NCBI GenBank assembly: GCA_001898505.1
Contig: MKTZ01000016.1
Location: forward strand, 451,809-515,808
From: Sphingobacteriales bacterium 50-39
GTDB lineage: Bacteria; Bacteroidota; Bacteroidia; Chitinophagales; Chitinophagaceae
Reading direction: 5' to 3'
DNA: 64,000 nt
This document shows positions 8,489 to 16,798 of the stretch, piece by piece (the stretch's first letter is position 1; each line of letters opens with the position of its first letter). Position numbers and translations under genes: made by a program. The notes beneath the pieces are model-generated. The model was not told where the DNA came from. It did not search any database and saw nothing but the letters and a program-made list of their open reading frames with translations.

Positions 8489-8995
8489 TCAAGAACGACT
8501 GGCCTTTTCCAATGTCCATTCAGGGCGCACATAATGACAGGTATAGCCGTAGGGGTGTTTTTGCAAGTAATCCTGGTGTTCCTCTTCTGCATTCCAAAAG
8601 TCCCCCGCAGGCACGACTTCCGTGACAATCGGGCCGGGCCATACACCCGATGCCGTCATTTCTGCGATCAGCGTCCGGGCGGTCTCTTTCTGTCCTTCGT
8701 TCAGATAAAAAATTGCCGAGCGATAAGATGCTCCAATGTCATTGCCTTGCCTGTTGCGTGTGGTCGGGTCATGTATCTGAAAAAAGAATTCCAACAATTG
8801 ACGATAGGAAAGCCTATCCGCATCGAACCCGATCTCGATACCCTCTGCGTGTGTCCCGTGATTCCGATACGTCGCATTGGGAACATCTCCACCTGTGTAC
8901 CCTACCACGGTAGAAATAACACCAGGTACATTGCGTATAAGCTCTTCGACGCCCCAAAAACAGCCTCCGGCTAAAATTGCTTTTTCGACCTTCAT
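8489..8995 (-). CDS. msrA: Peptide-methionine (S)-S-oxide reductase MsrA
   Basis: 168 aa from ATG 8995. The GGCFWG catalytic motif lies at the N-terminus (nucleophile Cys12), followed by conserved VGYTGG, HAEG and DPTTxNRQGND-GxxYRS blocks, which are diagnostic of MsrA. The enzyme reduces methionine-S-sulfoxide in proteins and free methionine using thioredoxin. I preferred ATG 8995 over longer in-frame starts because GCFWG then sits about ten residues from the N-terminus, as in most MsrA. Single-domain MsrA, no MsrB fusion. The resolving cysteine near the C-terminus is not obvious. Confidence 0.95.
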   Translation of the reverse strand: MKVEKAILAGGCFWGVEELIRNVPGVISTVVGYTGGDVPNATYRNHGTHAEGIEIGFDADRLSYRQLLEFFFQIHDPTTRNRQGNDIGASYRSAIFYLNEGQKETARTLIAEMTASGVWPGPIVTEVVPAGDFWNAEEEHQDYLQKHPYGYTCHYVRPEWTLEKASRS

Positions 8996-9038
8996 ACAAT
9001 TATTTTTTACTGATCTACAAACAAAAGCCATCCCGGTT

Positions 9039-10307
9039 TTATTTGCTGCCAAATTTGACAGTACTCCAGGACAAGAAGGCAGTTTCGATCAGCTCGACCG
9101 CCCTCCCTACCCCATCTTCCGCCTTAATGCGCGCTGCTACAGCCTTGCAGTTTGCCACTATCAACGGGTCTTGCACGGTCTGAACGGCTTGCAACAGGCT
9201 GTCGGATGAAAGTTTTTTAAAAGGTAGGTGACAGCCCAGCCCTTTCTCCCCGATCATCACCCCATTGACAGGCTGGTCGGCCAGCACAGACACCACTATA
9301 ATGGGCGTACCGCTACGCATGGCCGCTGCAATGGTCCCGATGCCGCCGTGTATTACCACCGCACAGCAGCGGGGCATCAGCCAGTCGTGGTCGATATACT
9401 TTGTTACAAACAGGTTGGGGTGTGCGGGGAGCTCATGCAGTATGGACCAGCCGGCGCCCAGTACTACCCTTTTTTTGGTGAGGAGCCCTTCCAATGCCTG
9501 GTATAGCCGGGACTGATTGGGTATAGGGATGCTACCGAAGCCGATATATACGGGTTTGTCGCCTTTTGCCAGCCAGTCCTCCAGCCCTTCGGGGAGCTCC
9601 TTTTGCTTCTGTCGTGCCGATGGAGGAAGATAGAAAAAGCCAGTGATATGCGCATTGGACGGCCAGTCCCCCGGCTGTGGGATGAGCTGCGGGCTCAGTG
9701 CGGTGATGGCCAGCATGCCACTGTGAAGGGCGGCTTTCATCACATTGGCAGGTGGCAGACCTATCTCATTTCTGAACTTATCGATCTGTTTGCGGATCAT
9801 GATGTATCCCAGCCCCAGCAGCCGGTACGACAGCTTGTTGAACCAGGGATGCCCTTTTGTCCCGACAGCCTGGAAAGGGAACTCCCTCGTCGGTATGGGC
9901 GGCAGGCTCAAGAAGACGGCCGCGCATTTCTTATGATATTTCTCTGCTATGGAATAGACCACGGGGAGTGGCAGGACGCTTGTGATCAAAAAATCAAAAT
10001 GTTGGCATGCTTCCAGTATGTCCCGATTGGACTGGTCGGCCGACTGGGCGGTCGCCTTTTGCAGATGATAAAAAAATTTAAATACACTGCCCCCTTCCAG
10101 GAGTTTCAATGCGCCAGGTGAATTGATGATCTGTTCGCTGTTGCCGGTGACGGGCATAAATCGGACTCCAAAACCTTCTGCAAAGTCCCTGAAATTTTCA
10201 GATGCTACAAGGGTGACATCATGGCCCTTTTCCATCATAGCCAGCGCCAGGGCAACAAAAGGCTGAACATCTCCCCGGGAGCCTGTAGTGATAATTCCAT
10301 ATGTCAT
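9039..10307 (-). CDS. UGT/MGT-like glycosyltransferase (GT1 family)
   Basis: 422 aa from ATG 10307 (the frame could extend 9 bp to a TTG). N-terminal GT-B domain opens with [21 protein letters not shown], the GT28-like signature for UDP-sugar glycosyltransferases acting on sterols, flavonoids or macrolides. The C-terminal domain carries the nucleotide-binding [17 protein letters not shown] and LADQPVNG motif. Acceptor cannot be deduced. The N-terminus starts directly with the Rossmann strand, so it is probably cytoplasmic or peripheral. It overlaps nothing; msrA lies 43 bp downstream on the same strand. Confidence 0.9.
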   Translation of the reverse strand: MTYGIITTGSRGDVQPFVALALAMMEKGHDVTLVASENFRDFAEGFGVRFMPVTGNSEQIINSPGALKLLEGGSVFKFFYHLQKATAQSADQSNRDILEACQHFDFLITSVLPLPVVYSIAEKYHKKCAAVFLSLPPIPTREFPFQAVGTKGHPWFNKLSYRLLGLGYIMIRKQIDKFRNEIGLPPANVMKAALHSGMLAITALSPQLIPQPGDWPSNAHITGFFYLPPSARQKQKELPEGLEDWLAKGDKPVYIGFGSIPIPNQSRLYQALEGLLTKKRVVLGAGWSILHELPAHPNLFVTKYIDHDWLMPRCCAVVIHGGIGTIAAAMRSGTPIIVVSVLADQPVNGVMIGEKGLGCHLPFKKLSSDSLLQAVQTVQDPLIVANCKAVAARIKAEDGVGRAVELIETAFLSWSTVKFGSK

Positions 10308-10343
10308 GGATAGCAAAGTAACTGCAAAAGAGCAGGCAAACCA

Positions 10344-10796
10344 TCACCTCTTCATCCTAAAAATATACTCCAGGAACCCCGGTGTTACTCCGTTGTACAA
10401 GGTGGGGTGCTGATGGCTGAATTCAAACGATGTATTTGTCAGGGAGAGTATCTTACATTCTTCGGGCTGTGAGGGTAAATTCTTATTGACCAGCGTAAAG
10501 CCCGTGTCGTCTTTTAGTGAGTAGGTGCCGCTCTCACCGGCGGGGCTGAGGTCCGGGGTCAGATTCTCCAGCCAGGTGAGATCATTGTTGAACTGAAAAT
10601 AATAATAGTTGGGCTCTGTATAGACGGCGCTGTCGTTCATTAGCTTGCCGGTGGAATCATGTGGAATGACGGTGACGGAGAGGATCGTCCATTTGCCGGT
10701 GATCTTATTGCCTCCCGGAGAAGGCATATTCCCCTGGTTCTTGTTACATGCCGCAAATGCTGTAGCAAATGCAAAAAATATGAATATGTTTTTCAT
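10344..10796 (-). CDS. Lipocalin-like lipoprotein
   Basis: 150 aa from ATG 10796, beginning with a lipoprotein signal peptide and lipobox (FATAFAAC, lipidated Cys near residue 17). The mature part opens with KITGKWTILSVTVIP, the usual first strand of the lipocalin-like DUF4923/DUF5004-type domains frequent in Bacteroidota, and continues with beta strands and an SGTYSLKDDTGF turn. Predicted outer-membrane-anchored, function unknown. The same frame is open upstream to 10919, but that part lacks protein-like features and overlaps the methyltransferase gene. Confidence 0.75.
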   Translation of the reverse strand: MKNIFIFFAFATAFAACNKNQGNMPSPGGNKITGKWTILSVTVIPHDSTGKLMNDSAVYTEPNYYYFQFNNDLTWLENLTPDLSPAGESGTYSLKDDTGFTLVNKNLPSQPEECKILSLTNTSFEFSHQHPTLYNGVTPGFLEYIFRMKR

Positions 10797-10854
10797 GGTG
10801 AGTTTGATGGAAAGTGTAGAACGGCATTTTTCCTCCGGCCGTTGCCTGGCTACT

Positions 10855-11652
10855 TCAAAACCGGTAATACAATACCCGCAGCATATTCCTAAATTTTGGC
10901 GCCAATGCCAGGGCCCCAAATAAAGCGCGCCGACCGAAAGGAAGCCCGTACGTGCTCGAAAAAGAAAACGGGGAAAATGCCTCGATCCTTTGCATACCGA
11001 GGTTCAGCCGATCGACCTCAGAAAGACTATCCACCGCCCATTTATGAACGGCATTGAAATCTTCTTTTAGCCTGGACGCACCGGCCCTGATAGCAAAAGC
11101 GCTCATCACATCGAACACGATACAGCCATGCAGAAAATGCTCGGTCAGCCGGTGAAATAATGCTTTTACGGCGCCCTCCTCGAGATATTCGAATAACCCT
11201 TCCGCAATGATCATAACAGGCCGGTGCCGGGGCAGATCGTTGATCCAGTCCGGCGCTGTCACCGAAGAAGCAAGCATATGATACCCCGGCTGGATGGAAT
11301 AGAACTCCTTACGCAGTTCGATCACTTCCGGGTAGTCCAGGTCGTACCAATCGACGGAAGGCGCAGGCTGTATGCGTACATATCTTGTATCCAGCCCACA
11401 ACCCAGGTTCAGGACGACGGCATTGTCATTTTTACGAAGGAACTCCGTTGTCCATCTATCGAGCTGTCTGGCACGGACCACGATGATCTCATGACCATAC
11501 CCCTTGTATTTGGAAGGGTCTATGTCGAGGCTTCTGAGTATATTATCCGCCGCCCGGTCATGCAGGATGGAATGGCCGGATCGATAGTCCAGCGCTTTGG
11601 CATAGAGCGTTATGAATAGCGTAGATTTTTCTTCTGTCAGATGGATCTGCAT
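10855..11652 (-). CDS. Class I SAM-dependent methyltransferase (leucine carboxyl methyltransferase-like)
   Basis: 265 aa. The SAM-binding motif LNLGCGLDTRYVRI and the following WYDLDYPEVIELRKEF block define the PPM1/LCM family (also Omt-like O-methyltransferases in bacteria), in which the aspartate-rich motif contacts the SAM ribose. A second block, MIIAEGLFEYLEE, matches the family's acidic motif. Substrate unknown; bacterial members often methylate polyketide or other carboxyl or hydroxyl groups. Divergent from the transaldolase gene (84 bp gap). Confidence 0.88.
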   Translation of the reverse strand: MQIHLTEEKSTLFITLYAKALDYRSGHSILHDRAADNILRSLDIDPSKYKGYGHEIIVVRARQLDRWTTEFLRKNDNAVVLNLGCGLDTRYVRIQPAPSVDWYDLDYPEVIELRKEFYSIQPGYHMLASSVTAPDWINDLPRHRPVMIIAEGLFEYLEEGAVKALFHRLTEHFLHGCIVFDVMSAFAIRAGASRLKEDFNAVHKWAVDSLSEVDRLNLGMQRIEAFSPFSFSSTYGLPFGRRALFGALALAPKFRNMLRVLYYRF

Positions 11653-11736
11653 ATTTTAAAAGCTGCTATGCAAAATCCGGACCCTTACCCCAACTCCCAG
11701 GGAACAGTTTTTGAAGCACTGCCTTAAACTACATGA

Positions 11737-12390
11737 ATGAAACTCTTTATCGACACGGCCAACCTCGACGAAATAAAAGAGGTGAATGAGATGGGGCTGT
11801 TGAATGGCGTAACCACCAACCCCACCCTCATGGCCAAGGTAGGCGTAAAAGGTGAAAAGGCAGTTGTGGGGCATTACAGAAAGATCTGCGAAATGGTAGA
11901 CGGTGACATCAGCGCGGAAGTCACCACGGTGGATTTTCAGAGCATGATCGAAGAAGGCCAGAAACTGGCGGCCATCCATCCCAATATCGTAGTGAAGATC
12001 CCCATGATAAAGGACGGTGTAAAGGCCATCAAATGGCTCACGGACAAAGGGATAAGGGTCAATACCACCCTTGTGTTCTCGGCCGGTCAGGCGATCCTGG
12101 CGGCCAAGGCGGGCGCGGTCTATGTTTCTCCCTTTATAGGCCGGATCGATGACACGGGATGGGATGGGCTCGAGCTCATCTCGCAAATAGCCAATATCTA
12201 TTCCGTTCAACATTACACCACCCAGATACTGGCGGCCTCCATCCGGAATTCCAACCATATTATCCAATGCGCAGGATTGGGCGCTCATGTATGCACCTGT
12301 CCTCTCGAAGCAATATTAGGGCTTCTGAAACACCCATTGACCGACATCGGCCTGGCGAAGTTTATGGAAGATGCAAAAAAGTCCAAATAA
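11737..12390 (+). CDS. Transaldolase / fructose-6-phosphate aldolase (short TalC-type)
   Basis: 217 aa, the length of short TalC/FSA enzymes. Hallmarks: N-terminal FIDTANLDEI, GVTTNPTL, Schiff-base lysine Lys87 in IVVKIPM, and the IGRIDD block. The enzyme catalyses transfer of dihydroxyacetone units (transaldolase, pentose phosphate pathway) or cleaves fructose 6-phosphate; the two activities cannot be separated by eye. The start is the first ATG, with FIDTANL at the expected position. Stand-alone gene between divergent and downstream genes. Confidence 0.94.
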   Translation: MKLFIDTANLDEIKEVNEMGLLNGVTTNPTLMAKVGVKGEKAVVGHYRKICEMVDGDISAEVTTVDFQSMIEEGQKLAAIHPNIVVKIPMIKDGVKAIKWLTDKGIRVNTTLVFSAGQAILAAKAGAVYVSPFIGRIDDTGWDGLELISQIANIYSVQHYTTQILAASIRNSNHIIQCAGLGAHVCTCPLEAILGLLKHPLTDIGLAKFMEDAKKSK

Positions 12391-12467
12391 AACAATCCTC
12401 GCGGAAGTTGACCCAATTCTCCTAACTTGGGGGCCGAAATCTTTACGGAACCTCAAATTTTTAAGAA

Positions 12468-13184
12468 ATGAAAAGAACGCTGCTCTTTACAGCGATGGTC
12501 CTGGCAGGTTTTATCGGTAGGACGCAACAGCCCAATACCCTGACCAAAAAAGAAAGGAAAGAAGGATGGAAACTACTGTTCGACGGTCATACGACAAAAG
12601 GGTGGCATACCTATCTGCGGGATACGGTCGGCGCCAAATGGCAGGTACAGAATGACGCGCTGATATTCGACCCTTCCCAGCCTGCCGCCGGAGGTGGGGA
12701 CATCGTGACAAATGACAGCTACGAGAATTATGAGCTTCGCCTGGAATGGAAGATCTCCAAAGGGGGCAACAGCGGGATCATCTTTGACGTGCAAGAAGAT
12801 CCCAAATACGGCGCAACCTATCTTACGGGTCCTGAAATGCAGGTTTTGGATAATATCGATGCCTCTGATAATAAGAAGCAAAACCATTTAGCAGGGTGCC
12901 TCTATGACATGGCGGGCGACTCCACCGTCTCCAAGCCAAAACCCGTCGGCGAATGGAACGAGGTGAGGCTGATCCAGAACAAAGGGCATCTTAGTTTCTG
13001 GCTCAATGGGATAAAGACCTACGACGGACAGATAGGCAGCGACGAGTGGAATAATATGGTCGCCAACAGCAAGTTCAAGAACAAATCCTTTAGCGACTTT
13101 GCCAAGGTCGCCAAAGGTAAGATAGCTCTTCAGCAGCATCCCGGGTCCAGCCAGTGGAGGAATATAAAGATACTCCTGCTGTGA
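12468..13184 (+). CDS. Secreted DUF1080 (3-keto-disaccharide hydrolase) protein
   Basis: 238 aa with a signal peptide ending near GRTQQ, followed by a single DUF1080 concanavalin-like domain: GWKLLFDGHTTKGWH at the start, NYELRLEWKISKGGNSGI in the middle, and IALQQHPGSSQWRNIKI at the end, all typical of the family. DUF1080 proteins include 3-keto-glucoside hydrolases and are usually periplasmic or surface proteins of Bacteroidota. The stop overlaps the next gene's start in a TGATG arrangement, so translation is probably coupled to the M20 peptidase. Confidence 0.9.
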   Translation: MKRTLLFTAMVLAGFIGRTQQPNTLTKKERKEGWKLLFDGHTTKGWHTYLRDTVGAKWQVQNDALIFDPSQPAAGGGDIVTNDSYENYELRLEWKISKGGNSGIIFDVQEDPKYGATYLTGPEMQVLDNIDASDNKKQNHLAGCLYDMAGDSTVSKPKPVGEWNEVRLIQNKGHLSFWLNGIKTYDGQIGSDEWNNMVANSKFKNKSFSDFAKVAKGKIALQQHPGSSQWRNIKILLL

Positions 13185-14710
13185 TGCGCCCCGCCCTTGT
13201 TATTCTATGTCTTGGCATAGCATTGCCCGCCTTTTGTCAAAATCCCGGGATCCTCCGTGTAAGGAACTGGCGGCAACAGCAGGAGCAACCTATCATCAGG
13301 GAGTTCGTATCTTTTTTATCCATCCCCAATATAGCCGCGGACAGCGTCAACATTCAAAAGAATGCCGCCTTTATCGTTCAGATGATGCGGGACAGGAACA
13401 TCGGAAATATCCAATTGCTGAAGGGGAAGAACGGGTATCCGCCCGCTGTATATGGAGAGATAATTGTGCCCGGCGCCACCCGGACCATCGGCTTTTATGC
13501 GCACTATGACGGGCAGCCTGTCAACCCTGCTCAATGGGCGGCAGGACTTTCGCCCTTCGTCCCTGTTCTCTACGACAGATCGCTGCTGGATCATGGCAAG
13601 CCTATTCCTTTTCCTGCGTCCGGACCTTATGACCCCGAATGGAGGATCTATGGTCGCGCCGCCTCGGATGACAAGGCGGGGGTAATATCCATTCTTAACG
13701 CGTATCAAGCGCTCATGGTCAATGGTATAAAACCTGGCTCCAATATTAAATTCCTGTTTGAAGGGGAGGAAGAGGCCGGGTCGGTGCATCTGGGTGATAT
13801 ATTCGAGGCGAATGCCAGTCTCCTGCACACCGACTGCTGGATCATTTGTGATGGGCCTGTCCATCAATCCGGAAGAAAACAGATTGTTTTGGGTGTGAGA
13901 GGCGACACACATATCGACCTGACCGTTTACGGACCTAAGCGACCTCTTCATAGCGGTCACTACGGCAACTGGGCCAACAACCCAGCCATGATGCTGGTAA
14001 AGTTGCTGGCCTCGATGAAAGATGATTCGGGGCGGGTGACGATCAAGGGTTTTTATGACGATGTACAACCATTGTCCGCCATGGAGAGCAAGGCCTTGCA
14101 TGAAGTGCCGGACGTGGACGAACAGATGAAAAAAGAGCTGGGTTTTGTCGAAACGGAGATCAAAGGTTTATCCCTCTCCGAGGCCATCAATCTTCCCTCG
14201 CTGAATATAAACGGTATGTATAGCGGCAATGTAGGCAGCCAGGCTTCCAACCAAATACCGACATTTGCCGAGGCCGTGCTGGACCTCCGGCTGGTGCTTG
14301 GTAATGACTGGCAGCGTCAGCAACAAAAGGTCATCGATCACATCCGGGCAAAAGGCTATACCGTGCTCGATCATGACCCGACAGATGCCGAGCGGCTGCA
14401 ATATAGCCGGATCGCAAAGGTGACCATTCCGGGCGGCTCCTATAATGCACAGCGAACCCCGATGGACCTTCCTGTCATTCAAAAAATAAGGAAAGCCGTA
14501 CAGGGTACTATATCCGAGCCCCTGGTGCTACAGCCGACATTGGGAGGTTCTCTTCCTTTGTACCTGTTTGAGAAATATCTGCAAGCCCCTACCGTCACGG
14601 TACCGGTGGCCAACCATGACAATAATCAGCACGCGGAGAACGAGAATATCCGGCTGTTCAATCTTTGGGCAGGCATCGAATCCATGGCATCCATCATGAT
14701 CATGGAATGA
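13184..14710 (+). CDS. Secreted M20-family metallopeptidase (dipeptidase-like)
   Basis: 508 aa from ATG 13184, which overlaps the DUF1080 stop by one base. Signal peptide MRPALVILCLGIALPAFCQ. Zinc-binding and catalytic blocks of M20 are in order: YAHYDGQPV (His-x-Asp), GRAASDDKAGV (bridging Asp), FEGEEEAGS (catalytic Glu pair), and a late VANHDNNQHAENEN block with His ligand. A dimerisation domain is inserted after about residue 210. It is likely a periplasmic di- or tripeptidase. The pairing with a sugar-active DUF1080 gene hints at turnover of a glycopeptide or modified peptide, but that is inference. Confidence 0.92.
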   Translation: MRPALVILCLGIALPAFCQNPGILRVRNWRQQQEQPIIREFVSFLSIPNIAADSVNIQKNAAFIVQMMRDRNIGNIQLLKGKNGYPPAVYGEIIVPGATRTIGFYAHYDGQPVNPAQWAAGLSPFVPVLYDRSLLDHGKPIPFPASGPYDPEWRIYGRAASDDKAGVISILNAYQALMVNGIKPGSNIKFLFEGEEEAGSVHLGDIFEANASLLHTDCWIICDGPVHQSGRKQIVLGVRGDTHIDLTVYGPKRPLHSGHYGNWANNPAMMLVKLLASMKDDSGRVTIKGFYDDVQPLSAMESKALHEVPDVDEQMKKELGFVETEIKGLSLSEAINLPSLNINGMYSGNVGSQASNQIPTFAEAVLDLRLVLGNDWQRQQQKVIDHIRAKGYTVLDHDPTDAERLQYSRIAKVTIPGGSYNAQRTPMDLPVIQKIRKAVQGTISEPLVLQPTLGGSLPLYLFEKYLQAPTVTVPVANHDNNQHAENENIRLFNLWAGIESMASIMIME

Positions 14711-14713
14711 TCG

Positions 14714-15793
14714 TCACCAATCGATGTGTTTGTCGATAAAGCTGGTCAGGGTGTCCGCCAGTACTTTTTGCTCAGCGATATTGGGATGTCCGGGGGTCCC
14801 TTTGAACGGCACGATCAGGGTATATATATTTTTATCGCCCAGTAAGCCGACGGCCTTTTGTATATAGCCCGGCCATGGAGCGCCGGCCTTGCTGGCATCC
14901 ATATTTCCCAGCATACAGATAATGGACGCCCGGGGATATTTTTCCCGCACCCCCTGTACAAATTTTCTATAGGCCCGGACGATGGTGTTTGTGTCCGGAG
15001 CGGTCTTTCCAAATCGGGCCTTGAACTGTTCATGGTCGGGCATGTTGGTCAGCCAGGCGTCATTCTGAAATAAATTGATCACGACCACATCGGGTGTCCA
15101 TTGCGTAAAATCCCATTTGGACAGCGAGTCGGTGGCATCGGCCCTGTCCCACATTTCCGGCATTATCAGCGGGAACCAGCTGATCAATATCCCGATACCG
15201 CTCTTCGTGACACAATGGTAGTCCGCGTTGAAATGCCGGGCGGTAATGGACGCATAGGCCACGTAGGCATTCTCGTATGGGGCGGTCCCCCTATCCTTTC
15301 CGGAACTGTCCTCTACGGCATAGCCGCAGGTAATGGAGTTGCCGTAAAACTCGATCTTTCTTGTCGGGGCAGGCGGAGCAGGTAACAGTGTCGTATGTGC
15401 GTCGGGCAATAGTCCATAAAGCCAGGTCTTGCCCATGGCCCATTCAGTCCGTCGGAAAAGCTCCAGGCTGTGCACACCGGGGGGCAATCCGGAGGCAAGG
15501 GTATACAGTCTTTTGTCCTTGTCCGGATGCAGGATCATCGTCAGCTTGCCATCTACAACGATGTTATAGTAATTATCTCCTCGTTCGTCCCTCAAAAGGG
15601 CCTGGATACCCGTGCCGTCGAACGAGATAGTGACGGTGGTTGCGGTCCAGGACAGCTCGGCGGAGTTGTCCCTCGTAACGATCCTTCCCATATAATGGAT
15701 ACGAGGGTCGGAAAAGCTGATCACATTGTCCTGGGCATGACAGGCGCATGCGCAGAAGAGCCATAGTAAAAGGAAAAGATAATTTTTTTTCAT
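14714..15793 (-). CDS. Secreted SGNH/GDSL esterase with CE2-like N-terminal domain
   Basis: 359 aa with a signal peptide ending ACHAQ. Residues about 25-140 form a beta-rich domain as in CE2 acetyl-xylan esterases; the SGNH hydrolase begins at about 145 with FYGNSITCGYAVE (nucleophile Ser in the GNSIT block), includes the VVINLFQNDAW block (Asn), and ends with GTPGHPN containing the catalytic His. CE2 enzymes de-acetylate xylan, mannan or glucan side groups. Convergent with the M20 gene (3 bp gap) and divergent from the MoxR gene (39 bp). Confidence 0.88.
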   Translation of the reverse strand: MKKNYLFLLLWLFCACACHAQDNVISFSDPRIHYMGRIVTRDNSAELSWTATTVTISFDGTGIQALLRDERGDNYYNIVVDGKLTMILHPDKDKRLYTLASGLPPGVHSLELFRRTEWAMGKTWLYGLLPDAHTTLLPAPPAPTRKIEFYGNSITCGYAVEDSSGKDRGTAPYENAYVAYASITARHFNADYHCVTKSGIGILISWFPLIMPEMWDRADATDSLSKWDFTQWTPDVVVINLFQNDAWLTNMPDHEQFKARFGKTAPDTNTIVRAYRKFVQGVREKYPRASIICMLGNMDASKAGAPWPGYIQKAVGLLGDKNIYTLIVPFKGTPGHPNIAEQKVLADTLTSFIDKHIDW

Positions 15794-15832
15794 GAGCTTG
15801 GTTGGCTGAAGTTAATCTACTATTTTGATATC

Positions 15833-16798
15833 ATGATAAATCTCAAAAATATAAAGCTGGATAACAGCCCTTCCAACTATATCCCTTCTCCGGGGTTGCT
15901 GAATGCCCTCGAAGTGGCTTATGTGTTAAAAAGACCTTTATTGCTCACGGGGGAGCCGGGGACGGGGAAGACCCAGTTTGCATTCTGGGTGGCCGATCAG
16001 CTGTCCGGAGCGGAAGGTTTTTTCAACACCCCCTATATCTATAATACGAAGACGTCCAGCACGGCCCAGGACCTTTTTTACAGCTATGACGCCATCGCCC
16101 ATTTCCGGGAGATCCATACGGACCAGCCGGGGGGCGGCGGCAAGACCACAGAGGACTTTATCCAGCTGAAAGCGCTGGGACTGGCCATTGCCAATGCCAT
16201 TGGAAGGAACGACCTGCCCCTGAGCTCCCGTATCCTGGACAGGAGCAATGTGACCATGGAGAGAAAAGGCAGCGTAGTGCTCATCGACGAGATCGACAAG
16301 GCTCCGAGGGACTTCCCCAATGACCTTTTGAATGAGATAGAGAACTATGAGTTCGAGATCAAAGAGCTCAATACACGCATAAAGGTCACGGACGAACAGC
16401 AAAAACAAAAGATCATTATCATACTTACCAGCAATTTCGAGAAGAATCTGCCCGATGCCTTTTTGAGAAGATGCATCTACTACCACATCGACTTCCCCTC
16501 ACGGGAAAGGCTGTTCGAGATCATCATCAAAAGGTTGGATATATCAGAAAACGACTACACCAATATCGAAAAAAGAGTGAATGATTTCTTTCAGCTGCAC
16601 CACTATCCCAATATCATCAAAAAGCCTTCCACTTCGGAGTTCATCGACTGGATAAGGGTCCTGCAAAACGACAACCTGCTGCATCATGAATTTTTCGCGG
16701 AAGACAACAGGCTGTTAAAAAGCGATGCGTTGCCGAAATATTTACCCATATTGATAAAGAACAAGGACGATCTCAACAGGCTGCTTGCGCATCAATGA
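15833..16798 (+). CDS. MoxR-family AAA+ ATPase
   Basis: 321 aa. Walker A GEPGTGKT (40-47), Walker B VVLIDEIDKAPRDFPNDLL (about 147), then ILTSNFEKNLPDAFLRRC with sensor 1 and arginine finger. These are MoxR/dynein-like midasin-type features, commonly paired with VWA-domain proteins in metal insertion, envelope stress or conflict systems. The stop overlaps the start of the next gene by 4 bp (ATGA), so the two products are probably made in fixed ratio and act together. Confidence 0.92.
   Translation: MINLKNIKLDNSPSNYIPSPGLLNALEVAYVLKRPLLLTGEPGTGKTQFAFWVADQLSGAEGFFNTPYIYNTKTSSTAQDLFYSYDAIAHFREIHTDQPGGGGKTTEDFIQLKALGLAIANAIGRNDLPLSSRILDRSNVTMERKGSVVLIDEIDKAPRDFPNDLLNEIENYEFEIKELNTRIKVTDEQQKQKIIIILTSNFEKNLPDAFLRRCIYYHIDFPSRERLFEIIIKRLDISENDYTNIEKRVNDFFQLHHYPNIIKKPSTSEFIDWIRVLQNDNLLHHEFFAEDNRLLKSDALPKYLPILIKNKDDLNRLLAHQ

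Noticed and set aside
13316..14101. Long minus-strand frame opposite the M20 peptidase
   Set aside because: Shadow of a well-supported gene; no protein-like features.
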